Below are positions 34,463 to 43,335 of a stretch of DNA of 64,000 bases, one piece after another. The stretch comes from Burkholderia sp. MS389 (GTDB lineage Bacteria; Pseudomonadota; Gammaproteobacteria; Burkholderiales; Burkholderiaceae). The stretch covers positions 310,001-374,000 of the forward strand of contig NZ_CP045996.1 of NCBI RefSeq assembly GCF_016899425.1. Direction: 5' to 3'. The notes beneath the pieces were generated by a model, which did no database searches, was not told the origin of the DNA, and worked only from the letters and a program-made list of their open reading frames with translations. How positions within the stretch are numbered: position 1 is the first letter of the stretch; each line of letters opens with the position of its first letter. Position numbers and translations under genes: made by a program.

Positions 34463-35356
34463 TCAACACGCCGAGCCCCGCGCCTCGCCCAGCACCCATT
34501 CCGCAAACGCCCGCACCGGCGCCGCGCTCAATTCGATCGGCTCCGGCAGCACGAGGCAGAAGTTTTTCGTCACCGCCTTGCCGTCGGGCCAGGGCGCGAC
34601 CAGACGCTCCTGCTCGAGCTCGGCCCCGATGTAAAGGCGCGGCACCAGCGCGACGCCGAGGCCGGCCAGCGCGGCCTCGATCAGCATCGAATGCAGATCG
34701 TATCGCGGGCCGACCGCCGAATTGGTCAGCACGATGCCGGTCTCCTGCGCATAGCGCTGCCACGCATCCGGATTCTGCCGCCGGTGAAGGCGCGGCAGCG
34801 CATCCAGCGACGGATTGGCGCCGGCGCGTTCGAGCAGCGCCGGACTGCAGACGGGCACCAGCACCTCTTCCAGCAGCGGATGCAGATGCATGCCGGCCCA
34901 GGCCGGATGCGCAAAGTGAATGGCCGCGTCGAATCCGCTGCCGGCCAGCAGGAACGGCTCCATCCGTTCGGCGATATGCACGGTGACGTTCGGATGGCGC
35001 GCCTGGAAGCGCGCGAGTCGCGGGATCAGCCAGCGGGTCGCGAAGGTTGGAATCGCGGCGATATCGATGCTCGCGCCTTCGACGGGCTGCCCCATCAGAT
35101 ACAGGCTGTCCCGTTCGAGCCGATCCAGAATCTCGCGCACCTGTACCGCGTATCGCGTGCCGTTGGGCGCCAGCCGTACGCGGTTGCCGACGCGCTCGAA
35201 CAGCGTCACGCCAAGGAACGCCTCGAGCCGGCCGATCTGGCGGCTGACCGCGCCCTCGGTGCGCGCCAGCTCGTCGGCGGCGCGGGCGAAGCTGCCGTGT
35301 CGGGCCGCCGCCTCGAAGGCCAGAAGCGCGGAATTGCTCGGAATCTTGCGTCGCAT
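34463..35356 (-). CDS. LysR-family regulator (GcvA-like)
   Basis: 297 aa from ATG 35356, the usual GcvA-like start (MRRKIPSNSALLAFEAAARH). A TTG at 35401 would add 15 residues. Helix-turn-helix at residues 17-45 (ARAADELARTEGAVSRQIGR). Effector domain from about 85, with the GcvA-type segment IAAIPTFATRWLIPRLARFQ. It is divergent from the three-gene operon starting at 35506, its likely target. Confidence 0.87.
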   Translation of the reverse strand: MRRKIPSNSALLAFEAAARHGSFARAADELARTEGAVSRQIGRLEAFLGVTLFERVGNRVRLAPNGTRYAVQVREILDRLERDSLYLMGQPVEGASIDIAAIPTFATRWLIPRLARFQARHPNVTVHIAERMEPFLLAGSGFDAAIHFAHPAWAGMHLHPLLEEVLVPVCSPALLERAGANPSLDALPRLHRRQNPDAWQRYAQETGIVLTNSAVGPRYDLHSMLIEAALAGLGVALVPRLYIGAELEQERLVAPWPDGKAVTKNFCLVLPEPIELSAAPVRAFAEWVLGEARGSAC

Positions 35357-35505
35357 CGGGGTCTCGCCGGTGGGAGTGCGTTCGACCGTCAGCTTGATCA
35401 AATATCACTGAAGGCTGAGTTTAAGTCGATATCTACGCGGGAAGCCGCAGATTAGCATTACGTCACTGCACTGAATATCCCGCATTCGAAGCGAAGGACA
35501 AGCCG

Positions 35506-36036
35506 ATGATCTACACCGTGGAATGCAGCTTCGCCGACCCTGCCAGCGAAGCCGAATGGAACGACTTCTACAACCTCGACAAGCTGCCGGCGCTCATCTC
35601 GGTGGCCGGTTTTCACACGTCGCAGCGTTTCAGCGCGATCAGCGACGGTTGCCCCGTCTATCTGGCCGTTCACACGATCGACGGCCTCGACGTACTGACC
35701 GGCGACGAATATCGGCAGAAGGGCGGCGGCAATTTCGCGCGGTGGCAGCAGCACATCACCGACTGGCACCGCAACCTCTATAGCGATATCGGTCGTGCGC
35801 CGGCGGTCAATGCCGACGAACTGCTCGTGCTGAGCGCCAGCGGGCCCGACTCGCTGATCCAACTGGGCCTGAAGCCGCTGGCCATGCAGGCCGTCGCGCT
35901 GGAGCAGTGTTCGGCGCGCCGCTGGCTCGCGGTCCTGCCGCGCAGCGATGCGCCGCTTGCCGGGAACGTGCCGGCCGACCTTGATCTGTACGCACCGATG
36001 ACCGAGCAACTGACGAAGGCCGCCCGCGATGCCTGA
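35506..36036 (+). CDS. predicted dimeric alpha/beta-barrel protein
   Basis: 176 aa, no signal peptide. The first 45 residues (IYTVECSFADPASEAEWNDF, then YNLDKLPALISVAGFHTSQR) resemble EthD/DUF4286-like ferredoxin-fold proteins, where a W-x-x-F-Y-x-x-H/D motif is followed by 'x-x-P-x-L-x-x-x-G-F'. The second half may be a repeat of the fold. These proteins often act as small isomerases, decarboxylases or oxygenases. It is the first gene of an operon whose second gene overlaps it by 8 bases. I can give no specific reaction. Confidence 0.6.
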   Translation: MIYTVECSFADPASEAEWNDFYNLDKLPALISVAGFHTSQRFSAISDGCPVYLAVHTIDGLDVLTGDEYRQKGGGNFARWQQHITDWHRNLYSDIGRAPAVNADELLVLSASGPDSLIQLGLKPLAMQAVALEQCSARRWLAVLPRSDAPLAGNVPADLDLYAPMTEQLTKAARDA

Positions 36037-36355
36037 CGTGACTTTCCATATCGATGTGGAACGCATGCCGCCTGACGCAAGCCTCGCCGAACTGTCCGGC
36101 GACTGCATCGAACTCTGTACGGATGTCCTTCAGGCGGAACAGCGGAATGTCCACATCATTTACGTGGCGGTCCGGCACGGCTGCGGGCATCCCGTTTTCG
36201 CGGAAATCCGCTATCGCGTGGCGTCGTTTCGCCCGCCCGCGGTCATGAACGCGTTCATGGAAGCGCTGGATCGCGCAATCGTTCGCCGCACGGGGCTGAC
36301 GGCGCGCATCCGTTGCTTCGGTCATGCCGCGCCGGACCTTCACGCCCGTAACTAG
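36029..36355 (+). CDS. tautomerase-superfamily protein with N-terminal proline
   Basis: 108 aa. The protein starts Met-Pro (MPDVTFHIDVERMPPD). After methionine removal Pro1 would be exposed, as required for the general base of 4-oxalocrotonate tautomerase and CHMI-type enzymes. The segment QAEQRNVHIIYVAVRHGCGH followed by PVFAEIRYR fits the beta strands of that fold, and the Arg residues could bind a carboxylate. Overall similarity is weak, so a new subfamily is possible. It overlaps the previous gene by 8 bases and is 15 bases from the next. Confidence 0.6.
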   Translation: MPDVTFHIDVERMPPDASLAELSGDCIELCTDVLQAEQRNVHIIYVAVRHGCGHPVFAEIRYRVASFRPPAVMNAFMEALDRAIVRRTGLTARIRCFGHAAPDLHARN

Positions 36356-36370
36356 CCGCTGCGGAGAAGC

Positions 36371-37219
36371 ATGATGTCCAACGTTACGTTTCCCGGCCGG
36401 CGTGTCGGGGATTTCACGATCACCGCGATCAGCGACGGCTACCTCACGGCCAGCCTCGATTTCCTGTCGAATATCGACGCGACCGACGCTGCCGGGATGC
36501 AGCGCGCGGCCGGGCAGCAGCAGCCGTCCGCCGTGCATATCAACTGCTACGTGGTGCGCGGCGCGGGCCGCACGATTCTCATCGATGCCGGAGCGGGCGG
36601 CATCAAGGAATGGGGTGGCCGCCTGCACGGCAATTTGCGGCTCGCCGGTATCGATTCTGCCGCGATCGACACCGTCCTGCTCACCCACGCCCATCCCGAC
36701 CACGTCGGCGGGCTGGTGAATGCGGCCGGACACGCGGCGTTTCCGAATGCGGAACTGGTCGCGCATCGACGCGAGGTCGAATTCTGGCGCGACGACGGCA
36801 ACCTGAGTCGCGCCGGCGAGCGCGCGCGCGGCAATTTCCGGATCGCGCGTCACGCATTCGACGCTTACGGCGACGCGCTGCGGACCTTCGATGAAGGCGA
36901 GGTGCTGCCCGGAATCGCTGCCATACCGCTGCCGGGGCATACCGACGGACATACCGGCTACCTGCTCGAATCCGGCGATCAGGGCCTGCTCGTGTGGGGC
37001 GATATCGTGCATTTTCCGCATATCCAGATCAAGCGGCCGGATGTGTCGATTGCGTTCGACCAGGACGCGTCGCAGGCGGCGACCACGCGTTCGCGGCTGC
37101 TGGATCGGGTCAGCGCGGAAGGGTTGCTGATCGCCGGCATGCATCTGGGCGAGCCCGGGTTCGCGCGAATCAGGCGAACGAACGGCGAATACGGGCTGTT
37201 TTACGAGACCGACGCGTGA
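36371..37219 (+). CDS. MBL-fold metallohydrolase
   Basis: 282 aa. The zinc-binding motif H106-A-H108-P-D110-H111 is intact, and the later ligands appear in LPGHTDGHTGYLL and VWGDIVHFPH. This layout is shared with quorum-quenching lactonases and with hydrolases of catabolic operons. There is no signal peptide, so it acts in the cytoplasm. With a barrel protein and a tautomerase in the same operon, a ring-opened or lactone intermediate is a plausible substrate (inference). Confidence 0.88.
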   Translation: MMSNVTFPGRRVGDFTITAISDGYLTASLDFLSNIDATDAAGMQRAAGQQQPSAVHINCYVVRGAGRTILIDAGAGGIKEWGGRLHGNLRLAGIDSAAIDTVLLTHAHPDHVGGLVNAAGHAAFPNAELVAHRREVEFWRDDGNLSRAGERARGNFRIARHAFDAYGDALRTFDEGEVLPGIAAIPLPGHTDGHTGYLLESGDQGLLVWGDIVHFPHIQIKRPDVSIAFDQDASQAATTRSRLLDRVSAEGLLIAGMHLGEPGFARIRRTNGEYGLFYETDA

Positions 37220-37564
37220 CGCGATGCCGGTGATCCCGCTGGAGCCGCCTGCCGACATGCCCTACGGCGACAGGCGGGCAATGGGGTAGTACGCGTGCGG
37301 AAACGTTTGGCAGATCGCCACGCACCAGCGCGACCTGTCGGCAGATTCGCTCCAGGCTCGGCGGCGGCCGGTAGCCGCGCTGCTTCCCCCTTCCCCTGTC
37401 GCAATCGTCAAGATTCGCGTCGCTTGCGGATAAAAGCCGCCCGTTCCCTGCGCCGTTAACCCGTTCGCAGCCCCCGCGCCGCGTACTGCGTGATGGCGCG
37501 CGTCGTTCGTGTTCCGGAATTCACATCCGCCGCTGGCCGTGCCCGGCCGGCTCAAGGGAACGTC
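37220..37564. other. intergenic region with terminator and promoter candidates
   Basis: The hairpin at 37245-37277 lies 25 bases after the MBL gene. Further on, TAAA (37431-37434) and GCCGTTAA (37452-37459) look like a flagellar sigma28 promoter, but the spacing is 17 instead of the usual 15. No gene is seen. Confidence 0.45.
37245..37277 (+). terminator. hairpin after the MBL-fold gene
   Basis: CCGCCTG (37245-37251) pairs with CAGGCGG (37271-37277), with an inner CCG/CGG pair and a small bulge. There is no T-run, so it may be a Rho-assisted end. Confidence 0.4.
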
Positions 37565-39130
37565 ATGCGAAAACAACTCACTATCCGTGGTGGCCTCGTC
37601 GCGACCATCGCCGGCTATACCGTGCTGCTCGTGCTGGTGGTCGGCGCCTGCATCGCGGCGCTCTACGTCGGCAACGGCTCGCTCGAGGCGATGTACCGCG
37701 ACGACACCGCGTCGCTGCTGCACCTGAAGACCAGCTCCGAGCGAATGCTGGTGCTGCGCGAACGCATGAGCGACGTCGCGCAGATCATCAGTGCCGGCCA
37801 GCCCGCGAAGGACGAAGTCGCGCAACTTCACGCGCTGCTCAAGCAGAGCAACGACGAACTGGACGCGTACACGCGTCTGCACGCGCGCGACGCCAGCGAG
37901 CAGGCGCTGTTCGACACGCTGCAGAACCACCGTCGCGCGCTGCTCGACCGCGTGTTCCTGAAGGCGCTGTCGCAGCTCGACGGCGACGACGCGTTCAACT
38001 TCCTCGACACGCAGCGCACGGCGCCGCCTGCGTTGTTCGCCGCGTACCAGGCGGCGATCGATGCGCTCGAATCGTTCCAGGTCACGCGCCAGAAGGCGCG
38101 CTACGAGGCGGCCGGCGTCAATTTCCACCGGATCGTGTGGGGGATGGGCGCGGTCGCGGCGCTGGCGCTCGTCGTCGGGTTCGTGGCGCAACGCGTACTC
38201 GCGAAGGCGATCATCGAGCCGATCAACCTCGCGGTCGACCAGTTCGAGAAAATCTCGAAGGGCGACCTGACCGGCGCGGTCGTCGTCCCGGGCGACAATG
38301 AAATGGCGTATCTGCTGAATGCGCTGAAGCGGATGCAGGACGGCCTCGTCGATACCGTGAGCCAGGTGCGCGCGAGCACCGAGACGATCGTCGGCGACGT
38401 GCGCACGATCGCGAGCGGCAACGTCGATTTGTCCGCGCGTACTGAGCAGCAGGCCGTGTCGCTGCAGCAGGCGGCCGCGAGCGTCGAGCAGCTGACGGCG
38501 GCCGTGCGCCAGAACGCGGACAACGCGCGCGATGCGCGCACGTACGTCGAGGGCGCGGCCGGCATCGCGTCGCGCGGCGGCGAAGCGATGCAGCGCGTCG
38601 TCGAGACGATGTCGGAAATTTCGACCAGCTCCACGCGCATCTCCGGCATCGTCGGCGTGATCGAGAGCATCGCGTTCCAGACGAACATCCTCGCGTTGAA
38701 CGCCGCCGTCGAAGCCGCGCGCGCGGGCGAGCAGGGGCGCGGGTTCGCGGTCGTCGCGACCGAGGTGCGCGGGCTGGCCCAGCGCTGTGCCGCGGCGGCG
38801 AAGGAAATTCGCGAGCTGATCGGTCATTCCGCGCGACGCGTCGAAGACGGCAGCGGCCTCGTCGCACGGGCCGGCTCGGCGATGGCCGAGCTCGTCGCGG
38901 CGGTCGAGCGCGTCAATGCGATCATGGGCGAAACCAGCCAGGCATTCGACGAGCAGTCGTCGGGCATCGAGCAGGTGAACGCCGCGGTGATCCAGATGGA
39001 GCAGACGATGCAACGCAATGCCGCGCTGGTCGAGGAGGCGGCGGCCGCGGCACTGTCGCTCGACGAACAGGGCGCGCGGCTGAGCGCGGCGGTCGCGCAG
39101 TTCCGGCTGCGCGAAGCGGCGTTCGCGTGA
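37565..39130 (+). CDS. methyl-accepting chemotaxis protein
   Basis: 521 aa from ATG 37565, with AAGGGAA (37556-37562) as ribosome site. Membrane segment 1 spans about residues 12-36 (IAGYTVLLVLVVGACIAALY). A four-helix periplasmic sensor domain (about 37-190) follows, then membrane segment 2 (IVWGMGAVAALALVVGFVAQ), a HAMP domain, and a signalling domain with the invariant hairpin IESIAFQTNILALNAAVEAA and RAGEQGRGFAVVATEVRGLA. It signals to CheA/CheW. The sensor domain ligand is unknown. The promoter may be flagellar, from a weak sigma28 match. Confidence 0.92.
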   Translation: MRKQLTIRGGLVATIAGYTVLLVLVVGACIAALYVGNGSLEAMYRDDTASLLHLKTSSERMLVLRERMSDVAQIISAGQPAKDEVAQLHALLKQSNDELDAYTRLHARDASEQALFDTLQNHRRALLDRVFLKALSQLDGDDAFNFLDTQRTAPPALFAAYQAAIDALESFQVTRQKARYEAAGVNFHRIVWGMGAVAALALVVGFVAQRVLAKAIIEPINLAVDQFEKISKGDLTGAVVVPGDNEMAYLLNALKRMQDGLVDTVSQVRASTETIVGDVRTIASGNVDLSARTEQQAVSLQQAAASVEQLTAAVRQNADNARDARTYVEGAAGIASRGGEAMQRVVETMSEISTSSTRISGIVGVIESIAFQTNILALNAAVEAARAGEQGRGFAVVATEVRGLAQRCAAAAKEIRELIGHSARRVEDGSGLVARAGSAMAELVAAVERVNAIMGETSQAFDEQSSGIEQVNAAVIQMEQTMQRNAALVEEAAAAALSLDEQGARLSAAVAQFRLREAAFA

Positions 39131-39139
39131 CCGGTGCGC

Positions 39140-39547
39140 TTATTGCGGTGCGTCCGGCAACGTGTAGTCGAAGCGATACGCGTGCTGGCCGTTATCGATA
39201 TCGATGAGCATCGTGCCGGACAGCCCGAGCAATGCGTCCGTGCCGGAATCGGGCACGACCGTGATCGACTGCGTCGGCTGCCCGCGCGTCATGGTGGCGC
39301 TGTGCTGCAGGACGAAGCTGCCCTTGCGTCCGCCGAGCACGCCTTTGACGGTTTCCATCGCGACGTAGCCGGCCGAACCCTGAACGCTGCTGCGAAACGC
39401 GAGCATTTCGCCCTGGCTGACGGCTTCCAGATCGCCGTGAAAATGCTTGTCCAGCGACATGCGGCCGAGCCCGCTGCTTTCCGCGACGTGACTCAGGGGT
39501 TCCGGATTCAGCTTCACCTCGAACGGACCGCTGGCCTGCAGTTTCAT
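39140..39547 (-). CDS. DUF3224 protein
   Basis: 135 aa. ATG 39547 follows a strong GAGGAG. The sequence has the DUF3224 pattern of a small lipocalin-like or allene-oxide-cyclase-like barrel: FEVKLNPEPLSHVAESSGLG, then SLDKHFHGDLEAVSQGEML, GYVAMETVKGVLGGRKGSFV, and an end YRFDYTLPD. No function is established for the family. It converges on the chemoreceptor gene (9-base gap). Confidence 0.8.
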   Translation of the reverse strand: MKLQASGPFEVKLNPEPLSHVAESSGLGRMSLDKHFHGDLEAVSQGEMLAFRSSVQGSAGYVAMETVKGVLGGRKGSFVLQHSATMTRGQPTQSITVVPDSGTDALLGLSGTMLIDIDNGQHAYRFDYTLPDAPQ

Positions 39548-39705
39548 GACTGTTCTCCTCGTTGAATGGGCAAGCGGCACTATAAGCCAACGCTGCCGAC
39601 GGTGGCTGATCGTCCCTATGCGCGATGATCGTCCTGTTTGATACGCGAAAGGACCGACTTGAAAGGTGCGCCGCCGTAGTTCGACAGGTTCCTCTACTCG
39701 TCGCC

Positions 39706-39736
39706 TTGACCTTGAAGTCGACTTGAAGCTTAGAGT
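39706..39736 (+). promoter_or_regulatory. MerR-type promoter (19-bp spacer with dyad)
   Basis: TTGACC (39706-39711) and TAGAGT (39731-39736) are 19 bases apart. That is longer than normal but is the hallmark of promoters twisted by MerR-family activators. The spacer contains the near-perfect dyad CTTGAAGT/ACTTGAAG, centred on CG. The start codon of the next gene is at 39813. No merR-like gene is visible nearby. Confidence 0.6.
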
Positions 39737-39812
39737 GCTTGCCGACGACAGTGAATCGGCAGGCTTCGGATCTCGCCTGTCACTGGTCGACCATCGACGG
39801 GAGACAACGAAC

Positions 39813-40271
39813 ATGGACAGGCGTTTTACACAGGTCGAATTCGGGCCGCACACGGTCGACGTGCCCGAGGGCGGGTACTACGACCGATTTGCGGATACCG
39901 ACGTGAACATCGGCGCCACGGCGCGCGCGCGTGTCGCGGGGCCGGGCGGCCGACCCGATCTGAGCCTGAGCGTGCCGCTGCCGGTGCTGACCAGCGTGCC
40001 GTCGCAATCGCACATGGGCACGACGACGATGGTCAACCGCATCGACGGCGCATGGCATCAGGCGTCGGTGCAGACCAACATGCTGTCGTTCGCGCAGCGC
40101 CTGTTGCCGCGCAACGTCGAACTCGTGCGGCACGGTGGGCCGCTCAGCCAGTTGCTCGACGGGCTCGGCGCATCCACAATCATGCGTCTCGACGTGGTCA
40201 AGGATGCGCAACTGGTGCTCAATCTGCCGACGTCGTTGACGGCCTTCGATGAACCCGGAAAGCCACGCTAA
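39813..40271 (+). CDS. protein of unknown function
   Basis: 152 aa from ATG 39813, with GGGAG (39800-39804) upstream. No signal peptide or membrane segment. It starts with the segment VEFGPHTVDVPEGGYYDRFA and is mainly beta-like in pattern (LSLSVPLPVLTSVPSQ, TTTMVNRIDGAWHQASV). I do not recognise the family. It is under a MerR-type promoter and 43 bases before the reductase gene, so the two are probably co-transcribed. Confidence 0.55.
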   Translation: MDRRFTQVEFGPHTVDVPEGGYYDRFADTDVNIGATARARVAGPGGRPDLSLSVPLPVLTSVPSQSHMGTTTMVNRIDGAWHQASVQTNMLSFAQRLLPRNVELVRHGGPLSQLLDGLGASTIMRLDVVKDAQLVLNLPTSLTAFDEPGKPR

Positions 40272-40314
40272 CGATACGGATGCGTGCGACGTGCGCGCAC
40301 CGAAGGAGTCGTCC

Positions 40315-41565
40315 ATGCCGCAACCGACCTACGATCTCGTCGTATTCGGCGCCACCAGTTTCGTCGGGCAGATCCTGGCCCGCTATCTGTCCGACTATCT
40401 GCCGGACGCCGGTGCCGGCGAAACGCTGCGGTGGGCGATCGCGGGACGATCCGACGCGAAGCTCAGGCAGGTCAGGGATACGCTCGGCGCGGCCGCGCAG
40501 TCGGTGCCGATCATCGTCGCCGACGCGGCCGACGAGACGCAACTCCGGGCGCTGTGCGCGCAAACGCGGGTGGTGGTGTCCACGGTCGGCCCCTACGCGC
40601 TGTACGGCGAGCCGCTGGTCCGGGTCTGCGCGCAGACCGGCACCGACTATTGCGATCTCACCGGCGAAACGCAGTGGATCAAGCGGATGATCGACAAGTA
40701 CGAGCCCGCGGCCCGCCAATCGGGCGCGCGCATCGTGCATTGCTGCGGCTTCGACTCGGTGCCGTCCGACATGGGCGTGTTTTTCCTGCAGCAACAGGCT
40801 CGGCAGCAGTGGGGCGTGCCGGCCGCTCACGTGAAGATGCGCGTGAAAGCGCTGAAGGGTGGTGCATCGGGCGGCACCGTGGCCAGCGTGATCAACGTGG
40901 TGCGAGAAGCGGCGGCCGATCCGGCATTGCGCCGCGAACTGCTCGATCCTTATTCGTTGTGCCCGCAACGGCATGGTTTCACCGTGCGGCAGCATGCGGT
41001 TCGATCCGCCGAATTCGATCGCGACTGTGATGCGTGGATCGCGCCGTTCGTGATGGCGGCGATCAACGAGCGTGTCGTGCATCGCTCCAATGCGCTGGCC
41101 GGCCATGCGTACGGCAGCCGCTTTACCTATGACGAAGCCGTGATGACGGGCACGGGTCTGAAGGGGCGCATGACCGCGCTGACGATGGTGGCGGGCCTCG
41201 GTGCATTCATGGTCGGCGTCCTCATCGGGCCGGTGCGCGGCCTGATGGAGCGCTTCCTGCTGCCGAAGCCCGGCGAAGGGCCGAGCGTGGACGCCCAACA
41301 GGCCGGCCGCTACGATTTGCGCTTCTTCGGCCGCGCCGACGACGGCCGAAGCTTGCGTGTGAAAGTCACCGGCGATCGCGATCCGGGCTATGGCTCCACC
41401 GGCAAGATGCTCGGTCAGGCCGCGATCAGTCTTGCACTCGATTGCAGCCGTGACGGCGTGAAGACCGGACGCGGTGGCGGGTTCTGGACACCTGCGACGA
41501 TGTTCGACGAACGCTATATCGAGCGTCTGGTGCGCCATGCCGGGTTGCGCTTCGAGGTGATTTGA
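40315..41565 (+). CDS. saccharopine-dehydrogenase-family oxidoreductase (trans-acting enoyl reductase-like)
   Basis: 416 aa from ATG 40315 (AAGGAG 6 bases upstream). The Rossmann motif DLVVFGATSFVGQILARYLS is followed by AIAGRSDAKL, the usual NADP-selecting arginine, and by STVGPYALYGEPLV. The GARIVHCCGFDSVPSDMGVF segment is typical of the saccharopine-dehydrogenase-like family that includes Rv2449c-type trans-acting enoyl reductases. It is probably an NADPH-dependent reductase of a lipid or thioester substrate. It lies downstream of the unknown gene under the MerR-type promoter. Confidence 0.83.
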   Translation: MPQPTYDLVVFGATSFVGQILARYLSDYLPDAGAGETLRWAIAGRSDAKLRQVRDTLGAAAQSVPIIVADAADETQLRALCAQTRVVVSTVGPYALYGEPLVRVCAQTGTDYCDLTGETQWIKRMIDKYEPAARQSGARIVHCCGFDSVPSDMGVFFLQQQARQQWGVPAAHVKMRVKALKGGASGGTVASVINVVREAAADPALRRELLDPYSLCPQRHGFTVRQHAVRSAEFDRDCDAWIAPFVMAAINERVVHRSNALAGHAYGSRFTYDEAVMTGTGLKGRMTALTMVAGLGAFMVGVLIGPVRGLMERFLLPKPGEGPSVDAQQAGRYDLRFFGRADDGRSLRVKVTGDRDPGYGSTGKMLGQAAISLALDCSRDGVKTGRGGGFWTPATMFDERYIERLVRHAGLRFEVI

Positions 41566-41641
41566 ACGGAGCACGTCAGCAACCATTCGAGCCCGGCGGG
41601 GCGCGGTACCCGTCCCGGTAATACGCTCGCGGGCGCTACCG

Positions 41642-42520
41642 CTACACCCGGTTGCGCTTGCCCGCGCCCGTGCGGGCAGCGGTTTCGTCCAGAATCGTCG
41701 CCGCGAATTCGATGGCCGCCGGCATCCGCGCGTCGTGCATCATCACGAATTCCATCTCCGGCAGTTCCGGCAAGCCTTCGGGCAACCCCAGTTCGCGAAG
41801 CGTGTCGTCGATCGCGCTGCGCGGCACCGGCGCGATCGCGATGCCGGCGCGTGCGAAGGTGCGGATGCCGGTCACGCTGGGGCTTTCGCACGCGATCCGG
41901 TAGCGCATGCCGGCCAGCGCGAGCGCCGTGATGGCGGCGCCGCGGTACGGGCACGGATCGGGGAAACACGCGAGCGGCACGTCGCCTTCCGGAAGCGGCT
42001 CGTGGCGCGCGAACGCCCAGACGAGCGGCTCGTGCCACAACGTCGCGCCGTGGCCCGCGTGCGCGCACCGGCTGCCGATCACGAGATCGAATTCGCCGTT
42101 GGCGTGCCGCCGGAACAGGCTGTCGCCGATGTCGACGACCAGATCCAGCCGCAGGCCACGCCGCGCGGCGCCATGGCGGCGCATCAGGTCCGGCAGCCAG
42201 CCGCCTGCAAAGTCCTCCGACACGCCGATCCGCAGCTTGACGTCGGTGGTGTCACCCGTTCCCAGCCTGGCCCGCGCTTCCTCGCTCAGATTGAGCATCG
42301 CGCGCGCGTAGCCGAGCAGCGTCTCGCCATGCCCGGTGAGCGTGACGCTGCGCGTGTTGCGCACGAGCAGCGCCTGGCCGACCTGTTCCTCGAGACGAAG
42401 GATTTGCGCGCTGACCGCGGACTGGCTGAGGTTCAGCCGACGCCCGGCGCCGGTGAAGCTGCGCACGTCGGCAACCGCAACGAATGTATGAAGCAACGCC
42501 GTGTCGAGGGGAGCATTCAT
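41642..42520 (-). CDS. LysR-family transcriptional regulator
   Basis: 292 aa. Winged helix at residues 8-65 (LLHTFVAVADVRSFTGAGRR, LNLSQSAVSAQILRLEEQVG). The effector domain starts near residue 95 (KLRIGVSEDFAGGWLPDLMR). It is divergent from the azoreductase gene, and the inverted repeat at 42529-42568 lies between them. It most likely activates that gene under quinone, azo or electrophile stress, an inference from similar pairs. Confidence 0.87.
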   Translation of the reverse strand: MNAPLDTALLHTFVAVADVRSFTGAGRRLNLSQSAVSAQILRLEEQVGQALLVRNTRSVTLTGHGETLLGYARAMLNLSEEARARLGTGDTTDVKLRIGVSEDFAGGWLPDLMRRHGAARRGLRLDLVVDIGDSLFRRHANGEFDLVIGSRCAHAGHGATLWHEPLVWAFARHEPLPEGDVPLACFPDPCPYRGAAITALALAGMRYRIACESPSVTGIRTFARAGIAIAPVPRSAIDDTLRELGLPEGLPELPEMEFVMMHDARMPAAIEFAATILDETAARTGAGKRNRV

Positions 42521-42528
42521 TTATCACC

Positions 42529-42568
42529 AATCCGGGTTAATCTGATCAATTAATATCGTTTCCGGATT
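42529..42568. promoter_or_regulatory. inverted repeat between LysR and azoreductase genes
   Basis: AATCCGG (42529-42535) and CCGGATT (42562-42568) are mirror images 26 bases apart in an AT-rich stretch (TAATCTGATCAATTAATATCG). The size fits the two half-sites of a LysR tetramer. Confidence 0.45.
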
Positions 42569-42652
42569 ATAGGACGACCCGATAGGCTGCGAAGCCAAGT
42601 GGGCGAGCGCGCATCCGGCGCGCCGTCGTCACTCTTGGCAAGGACCGACGCC

Positions 42653-43285
42653 ATGACACGCGTGCTCTATATCGAAGGCTCACCCAACAAGGCCTATTCG
42701 GCGTCCATCGAGGTGTGCAATGCATTTCTCGACGCGTACCGGCAGGCCCATCCCGATCACGAGATCCGGACGCTCGATATCTGGGATCTGCCGATGCCCG
42801 AATTCGACGGCGCCGCGCTGGCCGCGAAATATGCCGGACTGAGCGGCACGGCGTTGACGTCGGAGCAGGCGGCGGCGTGGCAGCAGATCGAGCGGCTCGC
42901 GGCGCCGTTCCACGAAGCGGACAAGTTCCTGTTCGGCGTGCCGCTGTGGAATTTCAGCATTCCGTACAAGCTCAAGCACCTGATCGACGTGATCTCGCAG
43001 AAGGATGTGTTGTTCACGTTCGACGGAACGGGTTTCACCGGCAAGCTGGTCGGGAAAAAGGCGGCGGTGGTCTACGCGCGCGGGCTTGCCTATCAGTCGC
43101 CGGGTTCGTTTACGCCGGCCGCCGAATTCGATCTGCAGCGCCCTTACATGGAAACGTGGCTCAAGTTCGTGGGCGTGACGGACATCACGGGGATCGTCGT
43201 CGAGCGCACGTTGTTCGGTCCGGACGGGCGGGTCGACCGGAGCCGGGCGATCGACGAAGCACGAGCGATCGCACCGACGTTCTGA
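42653..43285 (+). CDS. azoR: FMN-dependent NADH azoreductase (AzoR-like)
   Basis: 210 aa from ATG 42653 (AAGGA 8 bases upstream). Flavodoxin-like fold: phosphate loop VLYIEGSPNKAYSASIEVCN, then FGVPLWNFSIPYKLKHLIDV (the flavin-stacking P-x-W-N-F motif of AzoR) and YARGLAYQSPG. The enzyme reduces azo dyes, quinones and nitro compounds using NADH, as a cytoplasmic dimer. Divergent from a LysR gene. Confidence 0.9.
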   Translation: MTRVLYIEGSPNKAYSASIEVCNAFLDAYRQAHPDHEIRTLDIWDLPMPEFDGAALAAKYAGLSGTALTSEQAAAWQQIERLAAPFHEADKFLFGVPLWNFSIPYKLKHLIDVISQKDVLFTFDGTGFTGKLVGKKAAVVYARGLAYQSPGSFTPAAEFDLQRPYMETWLKFVGVTDITGIVVERTLFGPDGRVDRSRAIDEARAIAPTF

Positions 43286-43335
43286 CGTTGCTGGCGTGGG
43301 GCACCCGGCGCGGTGCACCCGGCGCGGGTCGAGCG

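Noticed and set aside
43286..43335. Direct repeat GCACCCGGCGCGG (two copies) between azoreductase and LysE-type genes
   Set aside because: Short GC-rich duplication in a convergent gap; no evidence for function as a terminator or site.
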